The notes below the pieces were generated by a model. The model was not told the DNA's origin, searched no databases, and saw only the letters and a list, made by a program, of their open reading frames with translations. From contig CALXTE010000014.1 in the NCBI GenBank assembly GCA_944391345.1, positions 1-47,739 on the forward strand: 47,739 bases of DNA, in the 5' to 3' direction. Numbering within the stretch: the stretch's first letter is position 1; the number at the start of each line of letters is the position of its first letter. The position numbers and the translations under genes were made by a program. This DNA comes from an uncultured Alphaproteobacteria bacterium. GTDB taxonomy: Bacteria > Pseudomonadota > Alphaproteobacteria > RF32 > CAG-239. Shown piece by piece: positions 1 through 7,796 of this stretch.

Positions 1-112
1 CGATGCCATTTGCTTGGTTCCTTATGATCTACCCTGTGGACTCTTTTTTATTTATCCAACTTTCGGGGGACAGATCAATTTTCATCTGCTTTATTTTTTT
101 TAATAGATATTT

Positions 113-1540
113 CTACAATCTCTCAAGTGCGTTTTCGATTCGGCGCAAGGTTTCGTTCTTGCCGATAATCACCGCGATTTCGGTTGCACCGCCGGGAGTG
201 GTTTCCCGCCCGCTGAGCGCAATACGTACCGGATACATAATCTGCCCGTTTTTCAGGCCTTTTTCTTCGGCAAGGGCTTTCAGTTCGGCAAAGAGATTGT
301 CATTAGACCAGTCGTTAACGGTTTGGAGCTTTTCAAGCGCAAAGGCAAGAGCCTGTTTGGCAACCGCTTGGTCGGTCTTCATCTTTTTGTTGATATAAAG
401 CGCGGTGTCAAATTCCGCAACATTATTGATAAAGCCGATTTGGCTCGGAATATCTGAAAAAACTTCCAACCGCGGCTGCAGCACGCGCGCCAAAGCCTTG
501 ATATCAACATTGCGGGTCAGCGTTTGCTTCAAATACGGCTCGGCATAAGCAAAAAACTCATCTTCGCTAAGCTGGCGGATATATTGCCCGTTCATCCAAG
601 TGAGCTTGACAATGTCAAAAATTGCCGGCGAACGATTAAGCCGCTCAATTGAAAAGACCTGTTTCAACTCGTCTAATGAAAAGATTTCACGGTCGTCACC
701 GGGGTTCCACCCAAGCAAAGCGATATAATTAATAATCGCTTCCGGCAAATAGCCTTTGGCCACCAAATCTTGGAAAGAAGCATCACCGTTGCGCTTGCTG
801 AGCTTGTGTTGAGCGTCTTTCATAACCGGCGGCACATGAACATAATGCGGCGGCGTCCAGCCGAAAGATTCATAAATCAGGTTATATTTCGGGGTTGAAG
901 ACACATATTCGTTTCCGCGTACCACATGCGTAATCTGCATCAAATGGTCATCAACCACATTGGCAAAGTTATAAGTCGGAAAACCGTCAGATTTCAGCAA
1001 AACCCCTTCATCGAGCTCGTCATAGTCAATCTCGATGTCACCATAAACTTCGTCATGATATTTTGACTTGCCTTTTTTGTTGATTGTCTGGCGAATAACA
1101 AACGGCTCACCGGCGGCAACACGCTGTTTGGCTTCTTCAAGCGGAATACGCTTGCACGGGTCTTCAAACTTAATATTTTGCTCTTCGTCTTTTTCTTCAT
1201 CAGCTTGTTCTTTAGAGCAAAAACAATAATGCGCGCCCCCAAGCTCAACCAACTTATGGGCATATTCGGCATAAATCGGCTTGCGTTCGGATTGAATATA
1301 AGGGCCGAAATTTCCACCGATATCCGGACCTTCGTCCCATAGCATTCCAACGCGTTTCAGCGTAGAATAAATAATATCGGTCGCGCCTTCGACAAAGCGT
1401 TTCTGGTCGGTATCTTCGATTCTAAGAATAAAATCGCCGTTATTGGCTTTAGCGATAAGATATTCATAAAGTGCGGTGCGCAAATTTCCGATATGCATAT
1501 AGCCGGTCGGACTTGGCGCAAATCTGGTACGAACAGACAT
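113..1540 (-). CDS. gltX: Glutamyl-tRNA synthetase
   Basis: Class I glutamyl-tRNA synthetase, which charges tRNA-Glu with glutamate in the cytoplasm using ATP. The N-terminus has the Rossmann-fold signature APSPTGYMHIGN (HIGH motif) and the ATP-binding lysine loop appears as KLSKRNGD (KMSKS equivalent). At 475 residues it has the usual length for bacterial GluRS and the C-terminal helical anticodon-binding region is present. An upstream in-frame TTG at 1555 extends the frame, but the ATG at 1540 is chosen because it gives the family-typical start MSVRTRFAPSP and has GGGAG about 8 nt upstream. Whether it is discriminating or also mischarges tRNA-Gln for GatCAB cannot be decided here. It is followed upstream on the same strand by tadA with a gap of about 60 bp. 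Confidence 0.96.
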   Translation of the reverse strand: MSVRTRFAPSPTGYMHIGNLRTALYEYLIAKANNGDFILRIEDTDQKRFVEGATDIIYSTLKRVGMLWDEGPDIGGNFGPYIQSERKPIYAEYAHKLVELGGAHYCFCSKEQADEEKDEEQNIKFEDPCKRIPLEEAKQRVAAGEPFVIRQTINKKGKSKYHDEVYGDIEIDYDELDEGVLLKSDGFPTYNFANVVDDHLMQITHVVRGNEYVSSTPKYNLIYESFGWTPPHYVHVPPVMKDAQHKLSKRNGDASFQDLVAKGYLPEAIINYIALLGWNPGDDREIFSLDELKQVFSIERLNRSPAIFDIVKLTWMNGQYIRQLSEDEFFAYAEPYLKQTLTRNVDIKALARVLQPRLEVFSDIPSQIGFINNVAEFDTALYINKKMKTDQAVAKQALAFALEKLQTVNDWSNDNLFAELKALAEEKGLKNGQIMYPVRIALSGRETTPGGATEIAVIIGKNETLRRIENALERL

Positions 1541-1603
1541 CAAAAAAACTCCCAAACAAAATATATAAACAAACTATCCCACAGGATAAAACATTTTAGA
1601 ATT

Positions 1604-2089
1604 TTAACAAGCGTTTTTTTCGCCCACATGAGGGATTTTTTTGCGTTTTTGCGAAAAAAACTTTTTCAGCAGAGCAGCGGATTCTTCAGCCATAATGCCG
1701 CCTTCGACATGAGGCTTGTGGTGGCAGGTTGGTGCTTGATAAAATTGCACACCGTTGACAACCGCGCCGCCTTTAACATCTTCTGCGCCGAAATACAGAT
1801 TTTCGATTCGCGCAAAGGATATGGCGGCGGCACACATGGTGCAGGGCTCAAGCGAAACATAAAGATCAAGCCCGCGCAAGCGGTTTTGCTTTAAGGTTTC
1901 ACAAGCTTTGCGCAAGGCCAACAGCTCGGCATGAGCCGTCATGTCGCCCGAATGTTCGGATAGATTATGCGCCTCAGCCACAATCTCTTGGGTTTCGGGA
2001 TTAACCACCACCGCGCCGATAGGCACTTCGTCGGCCTCAAAGGCTTGTTGCGCAAGCTCAAGCGCGCGCTGCATAAAAATGGGGTTCAT
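1604..2089 (-). CDS. tadA: tRNA-specific adenosine deaminase TadA
   Basis: Zinc-dependent deaminase that converts adenosine 34 to inosine in the anticodon of tRNA-Arg(ACG). The cytidine-deaminase-fold signature is clear: HAE at residues 53-55 (zinc ligand and proton shuttle) and PCTMC with zinc-ligand cysteines at 83 and 86. The protein of 161 residues is family-typical in length. The open frame continues 85 codons further upstream but that stretch overlaps the divergent pseudouridine synthase gene and has no relation to TadA; the ATG at 2089 begins MNPIFMQRALELA and fits the family. It is divergent from the RNA-modification pair rluB-rsmD, so this short region groups three RNA-modifying enzymes. 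Confidence 0.95.
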   Translation of the reverse strand: MNPIFMQRALELAQQAFEADEVPIGAVVVNPETQEIVAEAHNLSEHSGDMTAHAELLALRKACETLKQNRLRGLDLYVSLEPCTMCAAAISFARIENLYFGAEDVKGGAVVNGVQFYQAPTCHHKPHVEGGIMAEESAALLKKFFSQKRKKIPHVGEKNAC

Positions 2090-2162
2090 AAATAAATCCT
2101 TTGCTAAAATATAAAAAGTTTGATATATAATACAAAAATTTTCAAAGAAGGAAAGCAAAAAG

Positions 2163-2885
2163 ATGAGCGAAAGATTGGCCAAATTCATTGCCCGCAGCGG
2201 CGTTTGTTCGCGTCGTGAGGCCGAAGAGCTGATAAAACAACAACGCGTAACCGTCAATGGCGAAACGGTTGAAACACCGGCCTTTAATGTTGAAGGCACG
2301 GAAAAAATCTTAATCGACGGCGAAAAACTTCCGCAAAAAGACAAAGTTCGCTTGTGGGTTTATCACAAGCCGACGGGATTGGTCACAACCCACCGCGATG
2401 AAAAGGGGCGGAACACGGTTTTTGATAACCTGCCCAAAGGCCTGCCGCGAGTCATTTCTATCGGCCGTCTGGACTTAAACTCCGAAGGCCTGTTGCTGTT
2501 GACCAACAGCGGGGAATTGTCCCGCAGTTTGGAATTGCCGTCCAACGGCTGGAGCCGCCGCTATCGCGTCAAGGTTCACGGCCGCTTGGATAAAGACAAA
2601 TTATCGGGGCTGGAGAAAGGCATAGAAATAGACGGCGTCACTTATGGCTCAATAAAGGTAGAGATTGACAGCGAACAAGGCACAAACGCTTGGTTAAGCG
2701 TCACCTTGCAGGAAGGCAAAAACCGCGAGATTCGTAAGGTGATGAAGTTTTTGGGGCTTGAGGTTGCGCGCCTGATTCGCGTGTCTTACGGACCGTTCCA
2801 ACTTGGCAGTTTGAAAAAAGGCGAGGTTAAGGAAGTCCCGCAAAAGGTTTTGAAAGAACAACTGGGGAGCAAGTTTTCAAAATGA
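2163..2885 (+). CDS. rluB: RsuA/RluB-type 23S rRNA pseudouridine synthase
   Basis: Pseudouridine synthase of the RsuA/RluB/E/F family, isomerising a specific uridine in rRNA. Residues 1-60 form an S4 RNA-binding domain (SERLAKFIARSGVCSRREAE), followed by the catalytic domain with the motif GRLDLNSEG, in which D104 is the expected nucleophile. The C-terminal REIRK region (TLQEGKNREIRKVMKFLGLEV split over the last third) is typical of RluB. The 240-residue length lacks the long basic tail seen in many RluB proteins, so assignment to RluB rather than RluE or RluF is by overall resemblance. The start at 2163 is preceded by GAAGGAAAG. The stop overlaps the rsmD start by 4 bp (ATGA), implying translational coupling. 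Confidence 0.88.
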   Translation: MSERLAKFIARSGVCSRREAEELIKQQRVTVNGETVETPAFNVEGTEKILIDGEKLPQKDKVRLWVYHKPTGLVTTHRDEKGRNTVFDNLPKGLPRVISIGRLDLNSEGLLLLTNSGELSRSLELPSNGWSRRYRVKVHGRLDKDKLSGLEKGIEIDGVTYGSIKVEIDSEQGTNAWLSVTLQEGKNREIRKVMKFLGLEVARLIRVSYGPFQLGSLKKGEVKEVPQKVLKEQLGSKFSK

Positions 2886-3433
2886 GAATCATCGGAGGTC
2901 GCTACCGCGGCAAAAAGCTGTTTTCGCCGCTATCGGAAGCCGTTCGCCCAACCTCGGACCGAGCGCGCGAGGCGGTGTTTAACATCTTGTATTCTCTTTT
3001 GCCGAATAACTGGGAAGATTACGACTTGCTTGAGATTTTTTGCGGCAGCGGCGCCTTTGGGCTTGAGGCCGTTTCAAGAGGAATAAAAAGCGCTTGCCTG
3101 ATAGATAAAGACACAACCACCGCTGCCAAAAACGCCGCCCTTTTTCCCGCTGAAAAAGACAAGATAAAACTCATCAAAGGCACGGCCGAAAATCTGCCTT
3201 TTGCCGATAAAAACAAAAAATATAATTTATATTTTTCGGACGCACCTTATCATCAGGGCTTGACCGAAAAAGCTCTTGATGAGGCGGTTAAAAAAGGCTG
3301 GCTGGCAAACGGTGCGGTCTGTGTTTTAGAAACCCACAAAGACGAACAACTTGCCATCCCCACATCCTTTAAGTTGCTCGACGAACGCTGCTACGGCATC
3401 GCCAAAATCACGATTCTGGAATATAACGCTTAA
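2882..3433 (+). CDS. rsmD: 16S rRNA (guanine-N2)-methyltransferase RsmD
   Basis: Methyltransferase for m2G966 of 16S rRNA, using S-adenosylmethionine. The N-terminus has the family signature IIGGRYRGKKL and RPTSDRAREAVFNIL; the SAM-binding motif I is EIFCGSGAFGLEA near residues 51-63. The substrate-amino-group motif, normally DPPY or DPPF, reads DAPY at residues 120-123, so one of the two conserved prolines is alanine. Length of 183 residues is normal. It overlaps the preceding pseudouridine synthase by 4 bp and is probably co-translated with it. Its 3' end also overlaps, tail to tail, by 4 bp with a Cys-rich secreted protein gene on the other strand, leaving no room for an independent terminator. 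Confidence 0.9.
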   Translation: MRIIGGRYRGKKLFSPLSEAVRPTSDRAREAVFNILYSLLPNNWEDYDLLEIFCGSGAFGLEAVSRGIKSACLIDKDTTTAAKNAALFPAEKDKIKLIKGTAENLPFADKNKKYNLYFSDAPYHQGLTEKALDEAVKKGWLANGAVCVLETHKDEQLAIPTSFKLLDERCYGIAKITILEYNA

Positions 3434-4434
3434 AACTCAATCACCGGCCGAACCGCATATCGGGTATTCTTTTTGTAGTCGTAGCCTAAACCATAACTGC
3501 TGCTGAAATTTGAGTACCATGCATCGTACTCATCATACTCAGTCGATGACCAAGCGTAGGTACTGGATGTGAATTGTGTTCCACCGGCTCGGCTAAATCC
3601 CGTGTTGATTACGCTTTGGTTATTGTATATCGAGGTAAATATTCCTGCTGCCGGTAAGCACCAATTTCCTGCCTTTGTTCCCGCAGTCGTATAATTATAC
3701 GCCGCCCATACTGCAGGAAATGGTGTTTCATCGCCTTGTGCTCTTATATTTTCACTATTCTCACAACTTGCATAGTCCTTTGACGCAAGAGTATTTGCTG
3801 AAAACGTACCACCTGTAACTAAATCTTGACACAAGTCAATCGTTGAATAGCAAGGATATGGATATGCAACTCCAGTACTATTATCGTAACATGTGTCTAT
3901 CCCTGTATACGTCTGACAAAATGAGTTGTCAGATATAGAATCTAATGCCATCGCTTGTCCGCATTTTCCATCAGAGGATTTATAGACGACCACAGCTATC
4001 GGTGTTTTCCCTGAAACTTTATTCGAGCTGCACGTTCCGTCACTGAACAAAATATCGCCAAGAGAACAGTTACGTCCGTTTCCATTGCACTGACCAAACT
4101 TGACAGTCTCCTTTAAGCAAGCGTTGTTTTTCAAAACATATCCTTCGGCACATTTACAAGAGATATATTTTCCTTCACAACTTTCTCCGACACCTCCGGC
4201 GTAGCCCGCGCCGGTGCAAGTGTACTTAAATCCATATTTTGAACAGACTTCAGATTCACTTGTAGCGCAGAACCACTTGTCGCCCCACGGGCATTTGACG
4301 CCGCCGTTCGGGCAAGAAGCTTCGGTATAGCCAAGACTTGCGCAATCCGGTGTGGCGGTACAAGTCGGGGTTTGAGCGATGGCGCTCATCGGCGCGATGA
4401 CTGCCGCGCTTGTCATTAAGATTAATTTCCTCAT
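3430..4434 (-). CDS. Secreted Cys-rich protein with DUF1566/lectin-like C-terminus
   Basis: Second gene of a two-gene unit, 16 bp downstream of the 4451-5353 gene. The 334-residue product begins with a signal peptide (MRKLILMTSAAVIAPMSAIAQ). Then come a small Cys module (CASLGY...KCPWGDKWFC), one ~37-residue Cys module (YTCTGAGYAGGVGESC...GYVLKNNAC), and from about residue 125 a domain resembling DUF1566 / Fib-succ-major proteins, with GKTPIAVVVY, GNWCLPAAGIF, AWSSTE and a terminal VRPVIEF. Such domains adopt a formylglycine-enzyme/C-type-lectin-like fold in known relatives (family knowledge). A Cys-bearing insertion near residues 170-215 is absent from the paralogue at 17968-18768. The last ~30 residues before VRPV are strongly divergent from the paralogues and rich in Tyr, Ser, Asp and Asn. 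Function unknown; probably exported and disulfide-bonded. Confidence 0.85.
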   Translation of the reverse strand: MRKLILMTSAAVIAPMSAIAQTPTCTATPDCASLGYTEASCPNGGVKCPWGDKWFCATSESEVCSKYGFKYTCTGAGYAGGVGESCEGKYISCKCAEGYVLKNNACLKETVKFGQCNGNGRNCSLGDILFSDGTCSSNKVSGKTPIAVVVYKSSDGKCGQAMALDSISDNSFCQTYTGIDTCYDNSTGVAYPYPCYSTIDLCQDLVTGGTFSANTLASKDYASCENSENIRAQGDETPFPAVWAAYNYTTAGTKAGNWCLPAAGIFTSIYNNQSVINTGFSRAGGTQFTSSTYAWSSTEYDEYDAWYSNFSSSYGLGYDYKKNTRYAVRPVIEF

Positions 4435-4450
4435 CTCTTTCTCCTTCTTG

Positions 4451-5353
4451 TTATAAGCACAGCATAAATGCGCTGTTATAGGGACATTTCAAAGCTCTGC
4501 CGCTGCAACTCGTCGACTTATAGCCCAAAGCCGCGCAATCGGTTATCGGTGCGGTGCAATAATTGTCATAATTCACCGCGCAGCCGGTGATATACCATTT
4601 GCCCGAACAATCCTCAAAGGTACATTCATAGCCCTCAGGGCAAGCAGACAAAGTACCGTTATTGGCGCAGGTTTTACATTCTTTATAAAGGGTAGTGGTG
4701 CCGGACAAACAAGTTTCCGTCCCCGCGATTGGTCCTAAATCTCCGCAAATCTGAAAGCCCTCGCAAGCTGCCGCCACAACTTGATATTTTGTTTGTCCGT
4801 CACAATCCAAACAAGGCTCGCCAAGTTGTTCATATCCGGCCGGTATCTCGGTTTCGGTATATTCCGAACCGCAAGGGGTGCAAGCGCAGGACGCATATTT
4901 GCCGCCGCAAGCCTCACCAACACCGACATAAGGTTCTTCGCAAGTTACATAACTACTTGGGCAAGTTGAAATACAATCTGAATAATAAGGACCGTATGGA
5001 CATTTCTTTCCCCCAGGGGCATACCACTCAGGACATTCGCTGACGGTAAAACCTTCATTAAAGCAGCGGTCATGAGGATTCATGTCAAAATCGGGTAAAT
5101 TGCCGCTGCCATTGCCGCCGAACATGGCGTCGGAACAAGCTGCTGTATCATTAATAAAGCACACCGCCGCGATTTGAAATTCATCAGAAGAAGGCAAACT
5201 TTGTGACGAAGCGTAAAGGTGTGTGTGAAGTGTGTAGACAAGCTGCTCGTCACTCTTGATAACAGAATTATCTGCTCTCACGCCACAAGGCGAAACACCT
5301 GTCGCAAAACTTAGCGCCGCGGTCAAAGCCGCCTTTTGTCGTGAGATAAACAT
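4451..5353 (-). CDS. Secreted Cys-rich family protein, N-terminal module type A
   Basis: Unrecognised 300-residue exported protein, member of the dispersed Cys-rich family in this window. After a signal-like N-terminus (about 28 residues, cleavage plausible after VRA) comes the shared module: LVYTLHTHLY, AAVCFINDT, KKCPYGPYYSDC, SYVTCEEPYVGVGEACGGKY, IPAGYEQLGEPCLDCDGQ, and CSGKWYITGC. It ends with a CAALGY...KCPYNSAFMLC element that resembles the start of its downstream partner. Cysteines are numerous and paired in spacing, which suggests a disulfide-rich extracellular protein. It has no membrane anchor or lipobox, so surface attachment is unknown. The start has AGGAG 6-8 nt upstream. It shares promoter, leader and architecture with the 17135-17947 gene, and is followed after 16 bp by the lectin-like gene. 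Confidence 0.85.
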   Translation of the reverse strand: MFISRQKAALTAALSFATGVSPCGVRADNSVIKSDEQLVYTLHTHLYASSQSLPSSDEFQIAAVCFINDTAACSDAMFGGNGSGNLPDFDMNPHDRCFNEGFTVSECPEWYAPGGKKCPYGPYYSDCISTCPSSYVTCEEPYVGVGEACGGKYASCACTPCGSEYTETEIPAGYEQLGEPCLDCDGQTKYQVVAAACEGFQICGDLGPIAGTETCLSGTTTLYKECKTCANNGTLSACPEGYECTFEDCSGKWYITGCAVNYDNYCTAPITDCAALGYKSTSCSGRALKCPYNSAFMLCL

Positions 5354-5388
5354 AATACTTCTCCTATCTCGTTTGCCTTCACGACTCG

Positions 5389-5417
5389 ATTATAGCATAA
5401 TTTTGCTAATCATGCAA
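5389..5417 (-). promoter_or_regulatory. Family promoter copy 1
   Basis: On the minus strand, -35 TTGCAT and -10 TATAAT are separated by exactly 17 bp, followed by CGAGTCGTGAAGGCAA. The 16-mer TAGCAAAATTATGCTA, an inverted repeat TAGCA-N6-TGCTA, lies over the spacer and -10 and could be an operator. The same arrangement occurs at four other family loci. It drives the 4451-5353 and 3430-4434 genes. Confidence 0.85.
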
Positions 5418-5499
5418 GATGATTTTTATTTTGCGATGGGAGTGTGGTGAAAAAAAAGATCTTGCGAGAAGGTCTTTATAAAAAACTTTAAGCTAGGGC

Positions 5500-6282
5500 T
5501 TAATATTTTATCTGTTTAATTTCTTTTGCTAAACCGGTGTTGTCATCAATATCAACCACGATTCCATAAACCGTACCGTTACTTTTACATGGCACTAGGC
5601 GGTTTCCGGTATATCGGCGTGCAATGCGATTAACCGGCTCTTCGATTTCAAAACCCAAAACCGAGTCATAATTGCCGCACATTCCAACATCGGTAATATA
5701 AGCTGTTCCTTGCCGCAACAGGCGATAATCAGAAGTCGGCACATGGGTATGTGTTCCGGCAACGACAGATACTTTACCGTCAAAATAATATCCGAAAGAG
5801 AGTTTTTCAGACGTAGCCTCGGCATGGATATCAACCAAAATTGCATCAACATTTCGCCCGAGATTATAGCTTTTTAAGAGCTTTTCCAAGGCTTGTACGG
5901 GGCAGTCAACCGCTTCCATAAACAAACGCCCCAAAACCTGAACCAGCAAGATTTTTTTGCCGTTAGGCAGCACAAATTCTGCCCAGCCGCGACCGGGAAG
6001 ATTCTCAGGATAATTAAGCGGACGCACGATTTTTTTGCAGTCATTCAGAAAGGGAATAATCTCTCTTTGCTGCCAAACATGGTTTCCGGTTGTTAGGCCG
6101 GTAACACCTTTATCTAAAAAGTCGCGGCAGATTCCGGGGGTAACGCCAAAGCCATGTGCAGCATTTTCAACATTAACGAAAATAGCATCGGGATTTAAGT
6201 CATTTTTTATTGTATTAATCTGGTTTAATAAGGCGTCGCGTCCGGCACGTCCGACCACATCTCCGCAATAAACAATACGCAA
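5500..6282 (-). CDS. YmdB-type metallophosphoesterase (TIGR00282 family)
   Basis: Member of the YmdB/TIGR00282 family of dinuclear metal phosphoesterases; characterised relatives hydrolyse 2',3'-cyclic nucleotides. All metal-binding motifs are visible: GDVVGRAGR at the N-terminus, NVENAAHGFG, TGNHVW, DIHAEATSEK, GTHTHVPT and TDVGMCG. Length of 260 residues is normal. In many alphaproteobacteria this gene lies in the zapA - 6S RNA - ygfA neighbourhood; here it follows the 6S RNA directly and ygfA (5-formyltetrahydrofolate cyclo-ligase) is missing from the interval. The start at 6282 begins MRIVYCGDVVG as expected. Substrate in this organism is not known. Confidence 0.9.
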   Translation of the reverse strand: MRIVYCGDVVGRAGRDALLNQINTIKNDLNPDAIFVNVENAAHGFGVTPGICRDFLDKGVTGLTTGNHVWQQREIIPFLNDCKKIVRPLNYPENLPGRGWAEFVLPNGKKILLVQVLGRLFMEAVDCPVQALEKLLKSYNLGRNVDAILVDIHAEATSEKLSFGYYFDGKVSVVAGTHTHVPTSDYRLLRQGTAYITDVGMCGNYDSVLGFEIEEPVNRIARRYTGNRLVPCKSNGTVYGIVVDIDDNTGLAKEIKQIKY

Positions 6283-6299
6283 TTTTTTCTTTCCATTTA

Positions 6300-6327
6300 A
6301 AACAAGAAAATCCCGAATTAGGGATTT
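6300..6327 (-). terminator. Hairpin after 6S RNA
   Basis: On the minus strand AAATCCC, a 6-nt loop and GGGATTT are followed by a T-containing stretch (TCTTGTTTT). It sits between the 6S RNA and the start of the phosphoesterase gene and probably ends or processes the 6S precursor. Confidence 0.55.
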
Positions 6328-6349
6328 CCAAAAATAAGGTTAGTAAAAC

Positions 6350-6517
6350 TTGAGAGGGCCCGTCACAGCCGTGCATGGTGTATTCAACACGAACCGCTGT
6401 CAACTAGGTGGGCACCATATAAACAAACCACGATTTGCTCAGAGACAGTTCCCTAAAAAATAATGTTGGCTCGGAAGACTTACGGAAGTCACGAACCGGA
6501 CAGCACCCTCTCCATAT
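6350..6517 (-). ncRNA. ssrS: 6S RNA
   Basis: Regulatory RNA that binds sigma70 RNA polymerase by imitating an open promoter. The minus strand here has no plausible ORF, follows zapA immediately (the classic 6S position), and contains features resembling alphaproteobacterial 6S RNA: a 5' GGAGAGGG able to pair with 3' CCCTCTC, CCGAGCCAACA, GGGAAC, and GGTGCCCACC with GCACGGC. A TATAAT at 6524-6529 on the minus strand overlaps the zapA stop codon and places the transcript start near 6517; the closing stem places the 3' end near 6350. Ends are estimates. A covariance-model search (Rfam 6S family) would decide. Confidence 0.82.
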
Positions 6518-6524
6518 CTATACA

Positions 6525-6866
6525 TTATAATGATTCGATTTTATTTGCAAGCTTTTTTATGCGTTCGGCGATATCAAAAAGTTTTAGTGCCGCCTGTTTT
6601 TCAGCCTCAAGAACTTGCTTCTTGTCGACAGCATCAGGATTCGCCACCTGCGCCGACTGCCCTTTTTTAAGTTCGGTCAATTCATCGGCGAGCAAAAGCC
6701 CAACCATGGCAAGCAGCAGATTTTCATTAACCTGTTGCCCGCCTGCGGTCAAAAGCTTTGCTTTTTCATCAAGCAAACGCGAAAGCTGGAGCAACCTTGC
6801 TTCCTGTCCGTCTTCACAGGCAACGGCATATTCACGAGAATTAATTACGATTGTTATTTGCGCCAT
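6525..6866 (-). CDS. zapA: Cell division protein ZapA
   Basis: Small FtsZ-ring-associated protein that cross-links FtsZ protofilaments. The 113-residue product has the ZapA N-terminal fold (AQITIVINSREYAVACEDGQEARLLQLSRLLDEK) followed by a coiled-coil tail (LLADELTELKKGQ... to IKKLANKIESL). It is preceded with a 26-bp overlap by a small coiled-coil gene, which is the common alphaproteobacterial arrangement, and followed directly by 6S RNA whose -10 box overlaps its stop codon. The assignment is by sequence and context together. Confidence 0.9.
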   Translation of the reverse strand: MAQITIVINSREYAVACEDGQEARLLQLSRLLDEKAKLLTAGGQQVNENLLLAMVGLLLADELTELKKGQSAQVANPDAVDKKQVLEAEKQAALKLFDIAERIKKLANKIESL

Positions 6867-7119
6867 CTTTATCCAGTATCAAATTAAGTTTTTCAATAAT
6901 CGATTCCATCGAGGAAAGAGCCTTTTCCGAAGATTTTTTCAGACTTTTAATGCGTGCGTCTTTTTTTGCGATATCAGCATCAAACTTTTCTCTCTCCGAA
7001 GATAAAGCTTTTTGCTTGGCCTCAACGGCAGAATCAAGCTCAATCAAAGCGTTATTGAGAGCGGCATAAGCATCATTTAACTCTAAAAAATCAAATTCGG
7101 TCACAATTTTACTTCCCAT
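6841..7119 (-). CDS. Small coiled-coil protein upstream of zapA (DUF4164-like)
   Basis: A 92-residue, almost entirely helical protein: heptad-like pattern from LNDAYAALNNALIELDSAVEAKQ through SMESIIEKLNLILDKDG, no cysteines, no signal peptide. Proteins of this kind, annotated DUF4164 or hypothetical, commonly precede zapA in alphaproteobacteria. The reading frame overlaps the zapA start by 26 bp, so the two are probably translationally coupled; a role in division is suggested by context only. The start at 7119 has an in-frame ATG with weak upstream Shine-Dalgarno, so a slightly shorter form is possible. Confidence 0.75.
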   Translation of the reverse strand: MGSKIVTEFDFLELNDAYAALNNALIELDSAVEAKQKALSSEREKFDADIAKKDARIKSLKKSSEKALSSMESIIEKLNLILDKDGANNNRN

Positions 7120-7169
7120 TCACGGATTCTTAGGCTATATTACCCACACAATGACTATATAATATAAAA

Positions 7170-7733
7170 ATGAGAAGAAGTTTCAAGGCTGACAATAAAG
7201 ATATGCCAAAGTTTATTTTATACATAACCGAGCCGGACGATTCGCCGCTAAAAAACACCAAAGCCGAATGCTTTTTGCTGGATTCGTCTTTGCCGGAAGA
7301 CTTTTGCCGCCGATTTGTTCAAGAGGCAAATGCGCAAGATAAATTAGTTTTGGCTTACGGCGCCCAAGCAGAAAAGTTGTGCAGTCAATATCACTTTGAC
7401 GGTATTTTGCTGGATTTAAGCAAAAATGAAAATCCGGCAACAGAGGCTAAACATCTAAGAGAAAAATATAAAAATAAAATACTTGGCTTTATCAGCCGCA
7501 ACCGCCGCCATGAGGCAATGATTTTGAGTGAAGCCGAGCCTGATTTCTTGGCTTTCAGACTTTGGCAGCAAGGAGCAGATTCGGTAAAAGAGCTGATAAA
7601 CTGGTATAATGAGCTGTTTTTAATACAGTCAGCCGTTTTTGTTGAGGAACAAGACCTCGACCTCACCAAGCTTGAAGCAGATAATCTGATAATAAAATCA
7701 TCGTGGTATAAAGATTTTAGTTGCGAAAATTAA
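7170..7733 (+). CDS. Degenerate thiamine-phosphate-synthase-like protein
   Basis: A 187-residue protein resembling the ThiE/TenI TIM-barrel family in its middle and C-terminal part: YHFDGILLDLS corresponds to the AdGvHLG strand and SRNRRHEAMILSEAEPDFLAF to the S-RHeAmeAGeaGADYvAFG region. The end, ELINWYNELFLIQSAVF, resembles ThiE-like proteins found near efp in Rhodospirillales-type genomes. Catalytic and phosphate-binding glycines are poorly kept, so it may not make thiamine phosphate. It lies 63 bp upstream of efp on the same strand. Two ATGs are possible, 7170 and 7203; the second gives MPKFILYITEPDD, which fits the barrel start better, but neither has a strong ribosome-binding site. Confidence 0.6.
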   Translation: MRRSFKADNKDMPKFILYITEPDDSPLKNTKAECFLLDSSLPEDFCRRFVQEANAQDKLVLAYGAQAEKLCSQYHFDGILLDLSKNENPATEAKHLREKYKNKILGFISRNRRHEAMILSEAEPDFLAFRLWQQGADSVKELINWYNELFLIQSAVFVEEQDLDLTKLEADNLIIKSSWYKDFSCEN

Positions 7734-7796
7734 AAGTTTAGATTACATTCTCAAAAAAAATCACCGAATTTAACATTGTAAATATGGAGAAAAAGA

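Noticed and set aside
1-9. Possible start of a minus-strand gene (ATG at 9 with AAGGA upstream)
   Set aside because: Only three codons are inside the window, so nothing can be said about a product.
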